From Hyaloraphidium curvatum (Eukaryota; Monoblepharomycota; Hyaloraphidiomycetes; Hyaloraphidiales; Hyaloraphidiaceae): DNA of 64,000 nt. The notes below the pieces were generated by a model. It saw only the letters and a list, made by a program, of their open reading frames with translations. It made no database searches and had not been told where the DNA came from. The first letter of the stretch is position 1; the number at the start of each line of letters is the position of its first letter. Positions 53,801 to 64,000 of this stretch are shown here, in pieces. Made by a program: the position numbers and the translations under genes. The stretch covers positions 120,332-184,331 of the forward strand of contig JAIVFI010000046.1 of assembly GCA_025558095.1 (NCBI GenBank). Direction: 5' to 3'.

Positions 53801-54888
53801 TGGATCCCGAAGAGTCTATGGGAACGGAGTCACAGCGTGTCCTCACGATGCCACACAAAAGGTTACCTGAAGAGAAGAATGCGCTGGTCGTCTCCGCATC
53901 CGGCATGGGGCCATGCTTCCCGTGGTGTTGAAGGTGCAGCGCGACGACGTGATGTTCGGCCTCCAGGTCGGCTGGAACCGAGATGTCACGAAAGGGCAAG
54001 AACCAGTTCAGAAAGAGCCGTACCGTTCAGGATCTTGGCCGCCATGCCCGGCCCGCACTCGTTCACCAGGTTGTAGACCTTCGAGAGGAACGACATGTGC
54101 ACGTACGAGTGGCCGACCCGTTCGTAAGGGAACACTGCCGACGAATGATTAGCAAGGTCGACAAGATCGATCAGGGAGCGGTTCCTACCGACGTAGCGCA
54201 GGTCCGCGGGAATTCTGTCGAGCAGGTTGTGGGCACCAATCTGGAAGGTGCACTTCCCCGCCTTGGCTTCCCCAAAGTTCTCGCAAACGTATCGCCGGGG
54301 GCAAAGAAGTTCCAACTCTCCATGGGGCCCACGCATGAGGAAGAGATCTTGAACCCAAGCACTGGGCTTCAGCTTCAATCCGCACGTCGGACAAATGAGC
54401 CGCGCCAAGTCCGGGTAGCCCTCCCAGGGAGAAAGGATGAAGGTCGGCCGAAGCGTCACGAGAGAATCCATTTCCGGGGTTCCCGGCCCGTTGAGGACCT
54501 TGAAAATCGGATCCCCTCCATCCCGGAGGACGAAGCGCTCCGGATGACGTCGTAGATCGAAGGGAAAAGGCTGGAGACCATGGGTGAACGGGGTAACCTT
54601 CTTCCCCGGCAACCTCCTCTTTTGGGCGGCCGAGAACTCGAGCTGGAAGGCCGTTCCGTGCTGAGGACGCCCTTCTGGAGGTGCCTCGCCCGCCGAAGCT
54701 TGTGGCTGCTGTCCGGCGGGCTCCCCTCCGCTTTCCGGCTGCCCGGCCGGCGGCGCTGCGGTCTTTGGCGGGCGACCGCGCTTCTTCGTCTGCTTTGGTG
54801 CGTCCGAAGCCTTCATCGCGGGGACCTTAGCCTTCTTCACGCCGCCAGAGACCTTCTTCGCGCCGCCCGTGTTCCGGTTCCGACCCAT
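50873..54888 (-). pseudogene. DUF6729/DDE-type transposase remnant, frames broken
   Basis: Transposase-like coding in several frames. From ATG 54888: Lys/Pro-rich start (RGRPPK AT-hook-like), then a zinc-binding DUF6729-like domain (LARLICPTCGLKLKPSAWV, LLCPRRYVCENFGEAKAGKC). After a frame change near 53990 come fragments (FRDISVPADLEAEHHVVALH; GDHLFHSYQYQADCGFW), then VLQVDRCCGSPGSLAPL and VVRLDHFHWVQRICED (two probable Asp-containing catalytic blocks), and at 52.7-51.95 kb VMVARGSNRLEGYFRLLQDW, the Glu-containing RGTNxxE-like block. The C-terminal pieces (51.9-50.9 kb) hold a Cys pair cluster (CRRCGQLKEET). The first catalytic Asp and full continuity are not found. Match to the DUF6729-plus-DDE family is from motif memory only. 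Confidence 0.55.
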
Positions 54889-55608
54889 GCCTCCGCTGGC
54901 CCGAGAAGTCGCGTCGAGACGCGACGGTTCGGATCAGTTGGCCTCGTCTTCGGCGCCAGAGTCCTTCCTAGAGCTCAGACTGCCCTGCTTGCAGTCATTC
55001 CCGTCCAGAATGTCCCCAGGGGATGCTTCAACAGAGGCCTCGTCTCCTCCCGGGGAGAGGAAGCTATAAACCGTCGCGACACGCGGGAAGGCGAGGCTCC
55101 TCGCGACAGTAGCGTTGATTCGAGGGCAGAGAAGGCTACGCCGACGCGCGTCTGGGACGGGGCCGGCGCGCAGGTGGCCTCTCAGGGGGTTTGGCCCGGT
55201 GGGGGAGGGTTGGGGAGGGTTGAAAGAGGGTTGAAGAGGGTTGAAGGAGGGTTGAACCGGGTTGAAGGGTTTGGTCTAGTAAACAGATCTATATCACGCC
55301 GCCCACGCCTATCAAAGCCTGTCATCTCCTCGGGCATCCCCCGCCCAAACTACCGGCGCCTGCGGCACGGGTTAGTTTCCTCCCGCCTTTTTGCGACAGG
55401 CGCCACCACTTCCCGCGGCGGCCGTTGTTGCCGGAAGGGCACACGGCCGGGAGGTCGTGACGCCTATCGCGACGCCACTCTGTCCTCCCCACGCTTCAAC
55501 CTCTCACACATATCTGTGCTGCTGCCCAATCAGGTCCCGTGCTGCCGTCGGCCATCCCTACCATCACCGGCTGCTTCGTAACCCGATCCGGGTGAGGACG
55601 CCGCCGCG
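54889..55608. other. Right edge of the mobile island and promoter of the V-ATPase gene
   Basis: About 720 bp with no supported gene. Contains the GGGTTGAA-like tandem repeats (55206-55272), then the V-ATPase subunit a promoter. Confidence 0.5.
55206..55272. repeat. Imperfect GGGTTGAA tandem repeats
   Basis: Six or so copies of gggttga(a/g) with period about 9-12 bp, preceded by gggttgggga. Low-copy minisatellite; telomere-like in look (G-rich strand) but not the fungal TTAGGG unit. Confidence 0.75.
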
Positions 55609-58600
55609 ATGGCGTCCATATTTCGGAGCGAGGACATGAGGTCGGTGCCTGCCGCTAGAGCGTGCCGCTCCCGACCGCCATCTGTGGTCATACGACTGAC
55701 ATTCTTGCGCACTTCTTCAGCCTCGTGCAGGTCTACATCCCGTCCGAAATCGCCCAGGCCACGGTGGCGGGTGGGTCTTCGATACCAGGGCCCGTCCCTC
55801 GCAAACGATTCGATGAATCTGACGCTTCCCCCGCCATGCAGAGCTCGGCGAGACGGGCCTGATGCAGTTCAAGGACGTGGGTGGTCGACGGGGATTCCCG
55901 GGTCGATGTGGCGCTGACCGTTTCGCCTGCAGCTCAATGGCGACGAGAACGCGTTCAACAGGGCTTTCGTCGGCGAGATCCGCCGTCTCGAGGAAATGGA
56001 GAGGAAGCTCCGTGAGTTGCGCGGCGCTTGCAAGGCTTTGGGAGTGTGCCTGACCCTTTTCCTCGTACCAGGGTTCCTCGAGTCGCAGGTGGACAAGGAA
56101 AAGCTGGACAAGAAGCCGAACGACGATTCGGTTCCGTACGGCCGTGTCCGCTCGCAGCAGATGGTCGACGAGCTCGAGGCCACCGTCAACGACTACGACG
56201 CCCGCATCAACCAGATGAACACGTACCAGGAGGGGCTGAACAAGCGCATGCTCGAGCTCACGGAGCTGCGCCACGTCCTCAAGGAGGCCAGCGGATTTTT
56301 TGCCGACGTGAGTTTACATCGCCAGAAGGATGTTGCGGAGGCCGCTTGCTCATCGCTTTTTCCCAGGCCGAGGCGAACCCGGACCTGATCGAGGCGCAAA
56401 CCCAGGCCAACGCCGCGCTCGCTGCCGGCGGCGCCGGGATCGTTCCGCTCCGCTCCGAAACTTCGGTCAACCCGCTGCTGTCCGCCGAGGAGGCCGGCGC
56501 CGCCGCCGAGTCGAGCAAGCTCGAGTTCGTCGCCGGCGTCATCCCCTCGGCAAAGATGGGCGTGTTCGAGCGCATCCTGTGGCGTGTGCTCCGCGGCAAC
56601 CTGTACATGAACTCGGCGCCGATCGAGGAGCAGATCCGCGACCCCGTCACGGACGAGCTGGTGCAGAAGAACGTCTTCGTCATCTTCGCGCACGGCAAGG
56701 AGGTGCTCACCAAGATCCGCAAGATCTCGGAGTCGCTCGGCGCCACGCTGTACCCGGTTGACGAGAACGCCGCCAAGCGCCGCGAGGACGCCCTCGAGTG
56801 CCAGGCCAGGATCGACGATCTCAACAGCGTGCGTATTCGATCCGCTGCCCCTGTTTTGTACTGGCACGTGCTCACGCGCTGCTGCTCCAGGTCCTGTACA
56901 ACACCAACCAGACCAGGCGCGCGGAGCTCCTCAAGCTCGCCGACAACATCCAGACCTGGAACACGATGGTCAAGAAGGAGAAGGCGATCTACGCGGCCAT
57001 GAACACCTTCAACTACGACGGAAACCGCAAGACCCTCATCGCCGAGGGCTGGGTGCCCGACTACGGCATCCCGGTGCTGCAGCAGTCGCTCCGCGACGTC
57101 GCCGAGCGCACCACGGCGACCGTCCCGCCCTTCCTCTCGGTCATCGAGACCTCGGAGCGCCCGCCGACGCACTTCCGGCTCAACAAGTTCACCAAGGGCT
57201 TCCACCAGATCATCGCCGCCTACGGCATCGCGCGCTACAAGGAAGTCAACCCCGGCCTCTTCACCATCATCACCTTCCCCTTCCTCTTCGCGATCATGTT
57301 CGGCGATATCGGCCACGGCATCTTCATGGCCCTCATCGCCGTGCTCATCTGCTGGTACGAGAAGCCGCTCAAGAAGTACGCCGCGGACGAGATGTTCGGC
57401 ATGATCTACGCGGGTCGGTACATCATCCTCCTCATGGCCTTCTTCTCCATCTACGTCGGCATGGTCTACAACGATATCCTCTCCCTCGGCCTCGAGTTCT
57501 ACGGCTCGGGCTGGGAGTTTTGGCCGCCGTACCCGCCGGAGCACAACGCCACCGAGACCCGCCGCCTGTTTGCCCGCGCCGAAACCAACTACCCGCAGCG
57601 CGGCTTCCAGGTACGAACGTTTACGCTGCCCTGCCTTCGCGGTTTCTAACGCCGTCGCTCTTGACAGACCAAGGTGTACCCGTTCGGTGTCGACCCCGCC
57701 TGGGTGTGGGCCTCGAACAAGCTGCTCTTCCTCAACTCGTACAAGATGAAGCAGGCCATCCTGCTCGGCGTCATCCACATGTCGTTCGGCACGTGCCTGC
57801 AGGTCGCGAACCACATCAAGTTCAAGAACTGGGTCTCGATCGTCTTCGAGTTCATCCCGCAGATCCTCTTCTTCTGGCTCATCTTCGGCTACCTCGGCTT
57901 CATGATCGTCTACAAGTGGTGCACGGACTGGTACTCGCAGGGCCTGCCCCCGCCCAACCTGCTCAACACCCTGATCTACATGTTCCTGTCGCCCGGCCGC
58001 GTGGACGAGCCTCTGTACGCCCAGGGGGTGCGTTGCAGATCTCGTCGTTGTATCCAACTGTCGCGCTGACTGCCATTTCGCAGACCAAGCTCCAGTCGAC
58101 CCTGCAGGTCGCCTTCCTCATCATCGCCCTTGTCTCGGTGCCCATCATGCTTCTGCCCAAGCCCTTCATCCTCAAGGCCCAGCACGACAGGAAGGTCAAG
58201 GCCGCCAAGGCCGCGGGCGGTGCCGCCCACGCGCCCGTGTCGATCGAGGACGGCAACGGCGCCGTCGCCGAGGCCGCGCAGGACGTCGACGCCGTCACGC
58301 AGGCGCACCCGACGGTCGACGCTGCCGCGCCCCCGCTCAACGAGGTCGTGGTCAACGGCGAGTCGTCGACCAAGGACGCCCTGGCCAAGGCGGAGCCGCC
58401 GCGCCTGTCCAAGGACCTCACGGGCGTCAAGGCTGCGCCGACGGACACGGAGCTCATGGAGAACTCGGAGACGGCGCTGGTCCAGGCGCACCACGAGGAC
58501 CACGTGGACCACTTCGACTTTGGCGAGGTCATGATCTACCAGGTCATCCACACGATCGAGTACTGCCTGGGATGCGTGTCCAACACCGCATCGTACCTGC

Positions 58601-59048
58601 GTCTCTGGGCTCTGTCGCTCGCCCACGCCCGTACGTTGCTTTCGTCGCATGCGGTGCAGCCGTTCGCTCACTCGCCTGTCCTCCGCAGAGCTTTCCGAAG
58701 TGCTGTACAACATGACGCTGCAGACCATGTTCAAGCTGGACCCTGGCTTCCTGCAGGTCATCGCCATCTTTGGCGGGTTCGTCGCCTGGTTCACGCTCAC
58801 CATCGGCATCCTGCTCATCATGGAGGGCCTGTCGGCCTTCCTGCACGCGCTGCGTCTGCACTGGGTCGAGTTCAACAACAAATGTGGGTATACCGCGGCT
58901 ATGCAAACGGCGATGGATGCTGACCTTGGGGCACGCAGTCTACGAGGGCAGCGGCCGCGAATTCATCCCCTTCGCCTTCTCTCGCATCAACAAGATGGAC
59001 GACATCGTCGTGCCCGACACCCCGGGCTTCGCCATCGGCGGGCACTAG
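55609..59048 (+). CDS. VPH1: Vacuolar H+-ATPase subunit a (Vph1/Stv1-type)
   Basis: The a subunit of the membrane Vo sector, which couples rotation to proton transport into vacuoles or Golgi. Start [10 protein letters not shown]; after introns near 55643, 55770 and 55880 the text runs [39 protein letters not shown], matching the family N-terminus. The cytosolic half contains the helical REL/RKI segments and [15 protein letters not shown]. The membrane half has [20 protein letters not shown] and more TM helices, with the essential Arg in [16 protein letters not shown] and the end [16 protein letters not shown]. At least nine introns, with clean GT-AG joins (e.g. at DDLNS|VLYN, FAD|AEANPD, NNK-FYEG). 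It has one long Lys/Ala/Asp linker (58.2-58.5 kb) in the luminal or cytosolic loop. Which of VPH1/STV1 it equals is not decidable. Confidence 0.96.
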
Positions 59049-59411
59049 ATGCGCCGGATGCGCAGTTCGATTGGATTTTCGACAATAGAGTTCCCATGTG
59101 CGGACATGACTCATCTCCGATCCGAAGTAGCTGAATGGCCGCGGTTCCGGACAGCAACTGCGTGTGTTTCATTCTGTGACGGGGATTGATTTTGCTCGCA
59201 GAAGAGGCGATGTATTTGTCAGCGCTGGAGGAAGAAAGGCTGGGGCCCAGGCCTGGCCGGCGGCGGCGGGGCCGGTGGCGGGCGCGCGGGAGCGGAGACC
59301 ACCGAGTGTCTCGCGAAACTCCTTGCCCCGCCGTGCAGACACCCCCGGCCGCGACATCGGCCGGCTCATCCGCCCGCCGAGTGGCCGAGCACTGTTTGGC
59401 GGCGTCGCGCG
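59049..59411. other. Intergenic region
   Basis: About 360 bp between V-ATPase subunit a and the bZIP gene, both on the plus strand. Some A/T richness at 59080-59110 and 59160-59220. It probably holds the bZIP promoter. Confidence 0.4.
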
Positions 59412-60884
59412 ATGTCGGACAGCGAGGCGAAGGGCCGCAAGCGCGCCCCCGGCCGCAAGGCCTCCGCGGCCGACCCCGCCGAGCGCAAGCAGCGGCGCAA
59501 GGAGCAGAACCGCCGCGCGCAGGTCGCATTCCGCCAGCGCCAGGAGGACCACCTGCGCGGGCTGGAGAACGCCGCCGCCGCCAACAAGCAGGTCGGCGTC
59601 GAGAACTCGCGGCGCCTCCGCGAGCACGCGACCTACCTCCGAGGCGTCGTGGCCACGCTGCTCGACGACAACCGCGTGCTGCTCGAGGCGCTGCGCCGCC
59701 ACCCCGGGGTGCGCGTGGACGACTTGAACCGAATCATCAATGGCGAGCACCTGCTGGCCGCAGGCTTGGCGCCTGAGCCCGAGCTGCTGGACTATCCGCC
59801 GCCGGTCGAGCCCGTGCATGCAAGCAAGTCGGTCGCACGGTCGTCGCCGTACCCCGAGTCGCCGCCGGCCAGTGACGGCACCTCGCCGCCGATGGGCAAC
59901 GGGTCCGTGGTCAAGACCGAGAACATCTTCGGCAATGGCTACGGCGGCTATCCGAGCGCGCAGCCCCCGGCCATGCAGCAGTTGCCGTTTGCTGCCGCCC
60001 CCCAGACCTCGTACATGCAGCCGCTGGCCGACGCGGCGTCGATGGCCAGCCTGCACAGCGGCCAGTCGGTGCAGGGCTACAGCGTGCCCGCCCAGCCCTT
60101 TGCCGGCAGCCCCGGCCCCTACTTCACCCAGCAACTGCAACCCCAGGGCCAGAATGTCATGTTTGGTGGTGCGGTCGGCGGCCTCCAGGATTCCGGCAGC
60201 CTGATGAACTTCGGCCTCAAGGGCATGAACGGCCTGAGCAATTTGGGCGTCCAGCAAGACGTACTCGGCGCTCCCGCCCTCGATGCTGCCTACGTCGATG
60301 ACCCCATCTTCCTGAACTTCCCAGAGAATGACCCGTTGTTTGGCTCGCTGATGAATGTGCCGGTGCCGGACGACGAGGCCCCGCAGGGTGTCGCGCCCTC
60401 GATCGAGCGCCCCCCCGCCGCTGTCTTCAAGGAGTTTGCCGACCGCCTGCTCGCCAGCTACGGCATCTTCCTCGACGCCGGCACGGACGCCGACGGCAAC
60501 CCGACGCTGGACCTGAACGAGCTGCGCATCAACCAGTCCGAGCTCCCCATGATGCCTGTCGTCAACGTACCCTCCCCGGTCCAATCGAACCCCTCGCCCC
60601 CGCAGACCGGCGCCCCCGAAGTCTGCGTCGTGGACCCCCTGGCGCAGGTCGTCGACGACGACAAGCTCTCGCGGTGCATCCAGGCGCTGCCGAACCTCAC
60701 CATGCGGGAAAAGATCAAGGCCCTCCGCCGCAGCGGCTTCGTCAACGTCGACAAGCTGTGCGAGGACGTGCGCGGGCTGGCGAGGTGCCACGGGAACCCG
60801 AAGGACATCAGGGACTGGAGCCTGCCCAGCGGGTTCTTCGACAGGTGGCCGGTGCTGCGGGGGATCCCTATTCGGGTGCGGTGA
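59412..60884 (+). CDS. Yap/AP-1-like bZIP transcription factor
   Basis: Single-exon protein of 490 residues. Basic region and zipper lie near residues 20-75: RKQRRKEQNRRAQVAFRQRQ followed by DHLRGLE and spaced hydrophobics through HATYLRGVVATLLDDNRVLL. The basic motif NxxAQxxFRxR is the Yap/AP-1 fungal type (here NRRAQVAFRQRQ). The centre is Pro/Gln/Ser/Gly-rich (activation-like: GNGYGGYPSAQPPAMQQLP). The C-terminal 100 residues form a conserved-looking helical block (LSRCIQALPNLTMREKIKAL ... CEDVRGLARCHGNPKDI ... GFFDRWPVLRGIPI) with Cys residues that might act as redox sensors by analogy with Yap1; that is inference. Nuclear; targets unknown. Confidence 0.88.
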   Translation: MSDSEAKGRKRAPGRKASAADPAERKQRRKEQNRRAQVAFRQRQEDHLRGLENAAAANKQVGVENSRRLREHATYLRGVVATLLDDNRVLLEALRRHPGVRVDDLNRIINGEHLLAAGLAPEPELLDYPPPVEPVHASKSVARSSPYPESPPASDGTSPPMGNGSVVKTENIFGNGYGGYPSAQPPAMQQLPFAAAPQTSYMQPLADAASMASLHSGQSVQGYSVPAQPFAGSPGPYFTQQLQPQGQNVMFGGAVGGLQDSGSLMNFGLKGMNGLSNLGVQQDVLGAPALDAAYVDDPIFLNFPENDPLFGSLMNVPVPDDEAPQGVAPSIERPPAAVFKEFADRLLASYGIFLDAGTDADGNPTLDLNELRINQSELPMMPVVNVPSPVQSNPSPPQTGAPEVCVVDPLAQVVDDDKLSRCIQALPNLTMREKIKALRRSGFVNVDKLCEDVRGLARCHGNPKDIRDWSLPSGFFDRWPVLRGIPIRVR

Positions 60885-60975
60885 GGACTCTTTGTGCGGA
60901 AGAAAATGTTGTTTGTCGTCGGTTGGCTTTGTCTTGTTCATGTGGGTATCGGACAAAAGTGAAATCTGTACAATG

Positions 60976-63900
60976 CTACCGGTTGGTCACCCGGGTGAAG
61001 ATGGACGACATCCTGCTTCCCGCGTCCTTCGTGGGAGAGTCGCCCGCGACCTCCCGCCTGAGCCGCTCCAGGAGCTGGTCCAGGTTGCGCCGCTTCTGCT
61101 CCTGCTGCGCGTCCTTGCGCTTGAACATGCCCGAGTCGGGCGGTTGCAATCTGCGCGCGCTGTCAGCCGCGAATCCACGCTTCGGCAGAGCATGATACCC
61201 ACTTTTCGAAGAGCGAAATGGCGTCCGTGACCCGCACCCGCGGATACGACTTGGACCGGCCCTGGGGCGTCGCAAAATCCTCGGGCTTCTCCGACTGTGC
61301 GAGGTTGATGAGCTGTCGCACCTCGGCGAAGCATTCCACCACGTTGGCGTCGCCGAGCGTCGCGAGGAAGCCTTCGACGTACGAGACGTCGGCGTTGAGG
61401 GTTTCGACAAAGGCGGGGGTGATTTGGAAGATGTTGGGGTCGAGGAGGATTTTCTGGGCGAGCATGCGATGCGTCAGGTTAGGAGCGAGCACCGCAGTCA
61501 AGTCCACGCACCTTAAAGTTGTTGTTGAGGTGGTCGAAGATGTCAAAGTACACGAAGGACTTCATCCCCGCGGGCAGCGCCGACAGCGTCGACGAGATGG
61601 TGGTCGACAGCCAACCGACCATGTCCTGCAGCCACGCGCTCGGCCGCTGTGCCGCATAGGGCGCCACGAAATCGTAGTCCACGAGCTCCATGAAGTTGTC
61701 CAGCTTGTCGTTGATGATCTGGAATATCCGCTTCTCGGCCGTCTTGTGCGTGTCGCGGAAGGTCTGCACCGCGTGCAGCGTGACCTTGCCGCTGCGGTAG
61801 GCCGCGCGCTGCTCCTGCACCAGGCGCTCGAACTCGCCGCACGCGAGCTCGTAGTACGTCAGGTTGGTCACGATCTGGACGACCTGGGTCAGGTTGTTGC
61901 CCTTGAGCCGCTGGAGCAGGGCGCCGTTGACGTTGCGCGACAGCAGCGCCTCGAGCGCCTTCTTGAAGATGTCGTCCATCTCGCCGTACTGCTGCGAGAA
62001 CCCCTCGGTGAACTTGTAGAAGCCCGTAATGAAACGCTTGATGGTCGTGCAGGTCTGCGGGAAACCGCGCGAGAAGGGGAGCGTCCGAGGGAAGCCCTTG
62101 GCGGCCGTTTCCATGTCCTCCTCGATGTTGAAGGCCTTTTGGACCCCGTGGAACTCGTCCTGGCTTCGGACGGTCATGGGCGTGTAATCGTCGTCGTCCA
62201 AGATCTGTAAAGGCGGCATGTGAGCAACAACCTGGAATGGAAAGGCGCGGCGGCCCACCTTTTGGACCTTTTCTCCGGCGGTCAGTCGGAGCAGGTCCGA
62301 GTAGCGGTTGAAGAGGGAAAGAAGGAGCTCGTACAGGCGAGTGACGGGGTAGTCGTACGTCTCCATGGTGTGGATGAAGACAACAACGAGCACCTTGATC
62401 TCGAGGAAGATCTCGGGATCGTAGCAATTCAGCAGGCTGTCCCCAACGATCTTGAGGATCTTCTCGACGGCAATGTCCCACAGCGTTTCCGCGGCCGCGC
62501 GGGTCCGCAGGTTCTCGGTGGTATCGCACACCACGGATTCGATGACGAAGAAACCGACAATATCCTGGAGGTAGGTGGCAAAGGTGCCGATCTGCGCCCG
62601 GCTCGCGAGGTGGAAGGCCCCGGTGAGGACGAGGTTCAGCTGCGCCTTGCGGTTCTCGTCGTACTGCTTCTTGAACTCGTCGTCCCGCCCGAGTGTGGTA
62701 TAGATATGATGGGCCTGGTATAGGGGAATAAAGTCGACCTTGAGCTGGTCGTTGTCCACGACGTTGACTGCATGATGCGGTTCCTCAGTAAGCTATGCGC
62801 AACGCAGCGAAACGCTCGCTCACAGTCGTTCTCCTCATTCAGGGCCAGCTCCACGCTGAGGCTCATTTGCGCGAGCTGGGCCTCTCCTCCGGGTTCCGCC
62901 GCCCGTGCCCGACATGTTGACCGCGCCCTTGGGAGCCAACCCGGCCGAGGCTGATCACTGAGCCGGCACGCCGCCGCAGGTTCTCGAACTTGGACTTCTG
63001 GCGCGCCAGGGTCGCGTCCATCGCGAGTTTGCCGACCTTCCGGTGCATTTCGCGGATTTGGAACAGCCAGGTCTTCATCTGGCCGTCCACGTCGGCCATG
63101 ACCTTGCTCCGCAGTGCCGGAAAGCTCTCCTTCATGTGCTTGGCCCATTCGTAGTGGATAACATCGGGGAGGTAGTTCGTTTCCAGGTCCTCAAGCAGCT
63201 GGTAAATGGGCAATCAAGCACCGTACCCAAGAAGGCAAGCCGCCGGATGTACCTTAAGCGCGCTGTAGTACTTTTTGGCCTCCACCTGTGTGTACATCCG
63301 GTTTGATAACCGGAGCACCTCCAGGCACGTGTTGACGCCGTCCATGGTGGTTTCCAAGTTCTCCAGCACTTTTCGCTGCTTGAGGAGCTCCCGTTTCTTT
63401 CCGTGCCCGTCAGTCTAACAGTTTCAAAAATCCTTCCAGCGCGATGGTCACCTTGTTCAAGAGTCGCTGTCCTGAAGCTTGTCTCTCCTCGTTCAGCCGA
63501 ACAACGCGGTTCTTCAAGTCCGCGGCCGTCTGCCGGACCCTCAGCATCTGGTCCACCGCCTGCACGAACTCCTAGACGATATCCCGTGGTATGAGCAGTC
63601 CACACACGCGACGAATTGCGTCGGAACGCGCCTGGTAGTTATAGCTGCAGAGGCGTTCGATCTCCTCTTGCTTCGCCCTGGCAAACTTGCCCAGCTCCTC
63701 CGCGAACGACCGCTGACGCCCCGTCCGAAAGATATTCTTCAGAGTAGGAATCATGGCCTCAAACTCCGCGTCCGTCGACCCCCGAAAGTCTCCAGTGCGG
63801 TCCTGGTCAACTGTCGTTGACAGCAGCTGCGACACGAGGCCCTTCATTTCCGCGGATAGCGCCTCGGCCGCGCCCTGGGAGCCGGCCGAGATCTCGCCCT

Positions 63901-64000
63901 TGACGCGTTCCAAAAGGCCCAATGTCAATCGATCATCGCCGTTTCCGCTCGCTCGAGACGACCGTCAGGGACTGGCCGCGGCGGGCGATCGCGCGCGATC
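60976..64000 (-). CDS. SEC15: Exocyst subunit Sec15 (EXOC6-like), 5' partial
   Basis: Exocyst component that links Rab-GTP vesicles to the tethering complex at the plasma membrane. Recognised blocks: FEAMIPTLKNIFRTGRQRSF; EEIERLCSYNY; LLEDLETNYLPDVIHYEW near the N-terminal part; VDNDQLKVDFIPLYQAHHIY; GFFVIESVVCDTTENLRTRA; VVVFIHTMETYDYPVTRLYE; DDYTPMTVRSQDEFHGV; LVDYDFVAPYAAQRPS; and the end FTRVTNR. Introns joined cleanly: at ENDF-NVVDNDQ, at FEK-LQPPDSGMF and others. The protein has no in-frame ATG near the window edge and seems to start beyond base 64000; the exon at the edge reads GDDRLTLGLLERVKG after an acceptor. Housekeeping gene, fully intact in the window. Confidence 0.95.

Noticed and set aside
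48000-54888. Idea of an IS607/Fanzor-type element
   Set aside because: A serine recombinase is present, but there is no TnpB/Fanzor-like RuvC or zinc-finger protein nearby, and the recombinase lacks the MerR-type N-terminal domain of IS607 TnpA.
55206-55272. Interstitial telomere
   Set aside because: The unit GGGTTGAA with variable spacing is not the common TTAGGG fungal repeat and only six or so copies exist.
46290-55500. Starship-type giant element
   Set aside because: Those use a DUF3435 tyrosine recombinase as captain; I see none here.
56279-58057. 592-codon minus-strand ORF
   Set aside because: Antisense to exons of the V-ATPase subunit a gene; no family features.
1-64000. CRISPR arrays, operons, tRNA or rRNA genes
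   Set aside because: No spaced direct repeats, Shine-Dalgarno-led gene runs, tRNA-like cloverleaf or rRNA sequence seen; spliced genes show this is eukaryotic nuclear DNA.

Overview
The window is nuclear DNA from a GC-rich fungus. Genes carry many short introns (about 40-90 nt, GT...AG with a CTRAY-like branch site, and a few apparent GC-AG introns). They encode eukaryote- and fungus-type products: V-ATPase subunit a, the exocyst subunit Sec15, an Ariadne-type RBR ubiquitin ligase, a Yap-like bZIP factor, a fungal middle-homology-region regulator, WSC-like wall proteins, two P450s and a ferric reductase. The exact lineage cannot be fixed from the sequence; an early-diverging (chytrid-like) fungus is one possibility.

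Layout. 0-6 kb: a short-chain dehydrogenase (SDR; its first exon lies off the left edge), convergent with a long-chain acyl-CoA synthetase ending in the peroxisomal signal SKL, then a P450 with several frame breaks. 6-9.4 kb: a small F-box-like ORF and a multi-exon gene of unknown function with a signal peptide. 9.9-11.4 kb: a seven-TM protein whose inverted paralogue lies at 26.8-28.3 kb. Between these: a flavin amine oxidase, a second SDR closely related to the first, the RBR ligase, a second P450, an ankyrin/coiled-coil protein, a WSC-like protein made of two near-identical halves, a small TPEG-repeat helical protein and a lactonase. 29-40 kb: a fungal transcription regulator, a retinol-dehydrogenase-like SDR, a quinone oxidoreductase, a protein kinase with a signal peptide, and a ferric reductase divergent from a Reeler-domain membrane protein. 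40.7-46.2 kb: a Ser/Thr-rich secreted protein, convergent with a large unrecognised membrane gene.

46.2-55.5 kb is different. It is gene-poor, looks richer in A/T and has two mobile-element genes. One is a serine recombinase (resolvase/invertase fold) with all catalytic residues in place and a spliceosomal intron. The other is a frame-broken DUF6729/DDE-type transposase. A perfect 30-bp palindrome with a 2-bp centre lies about 570 bp upstream of the recombinase start. I think this island is the most unusual part of the window.

55.6-64 kb returns to clean housekeeping genes: V-ATPase subunit a, a bZIP factor and Sec15 (its 5' end runs off the right edge). Because their splicing can be resolved without frame breaks, the frame breaks in the P450s, the first seven-TM gene and the transposase look more like real decay than general poor sequence. 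Homopolymer errors still need to be excluded.
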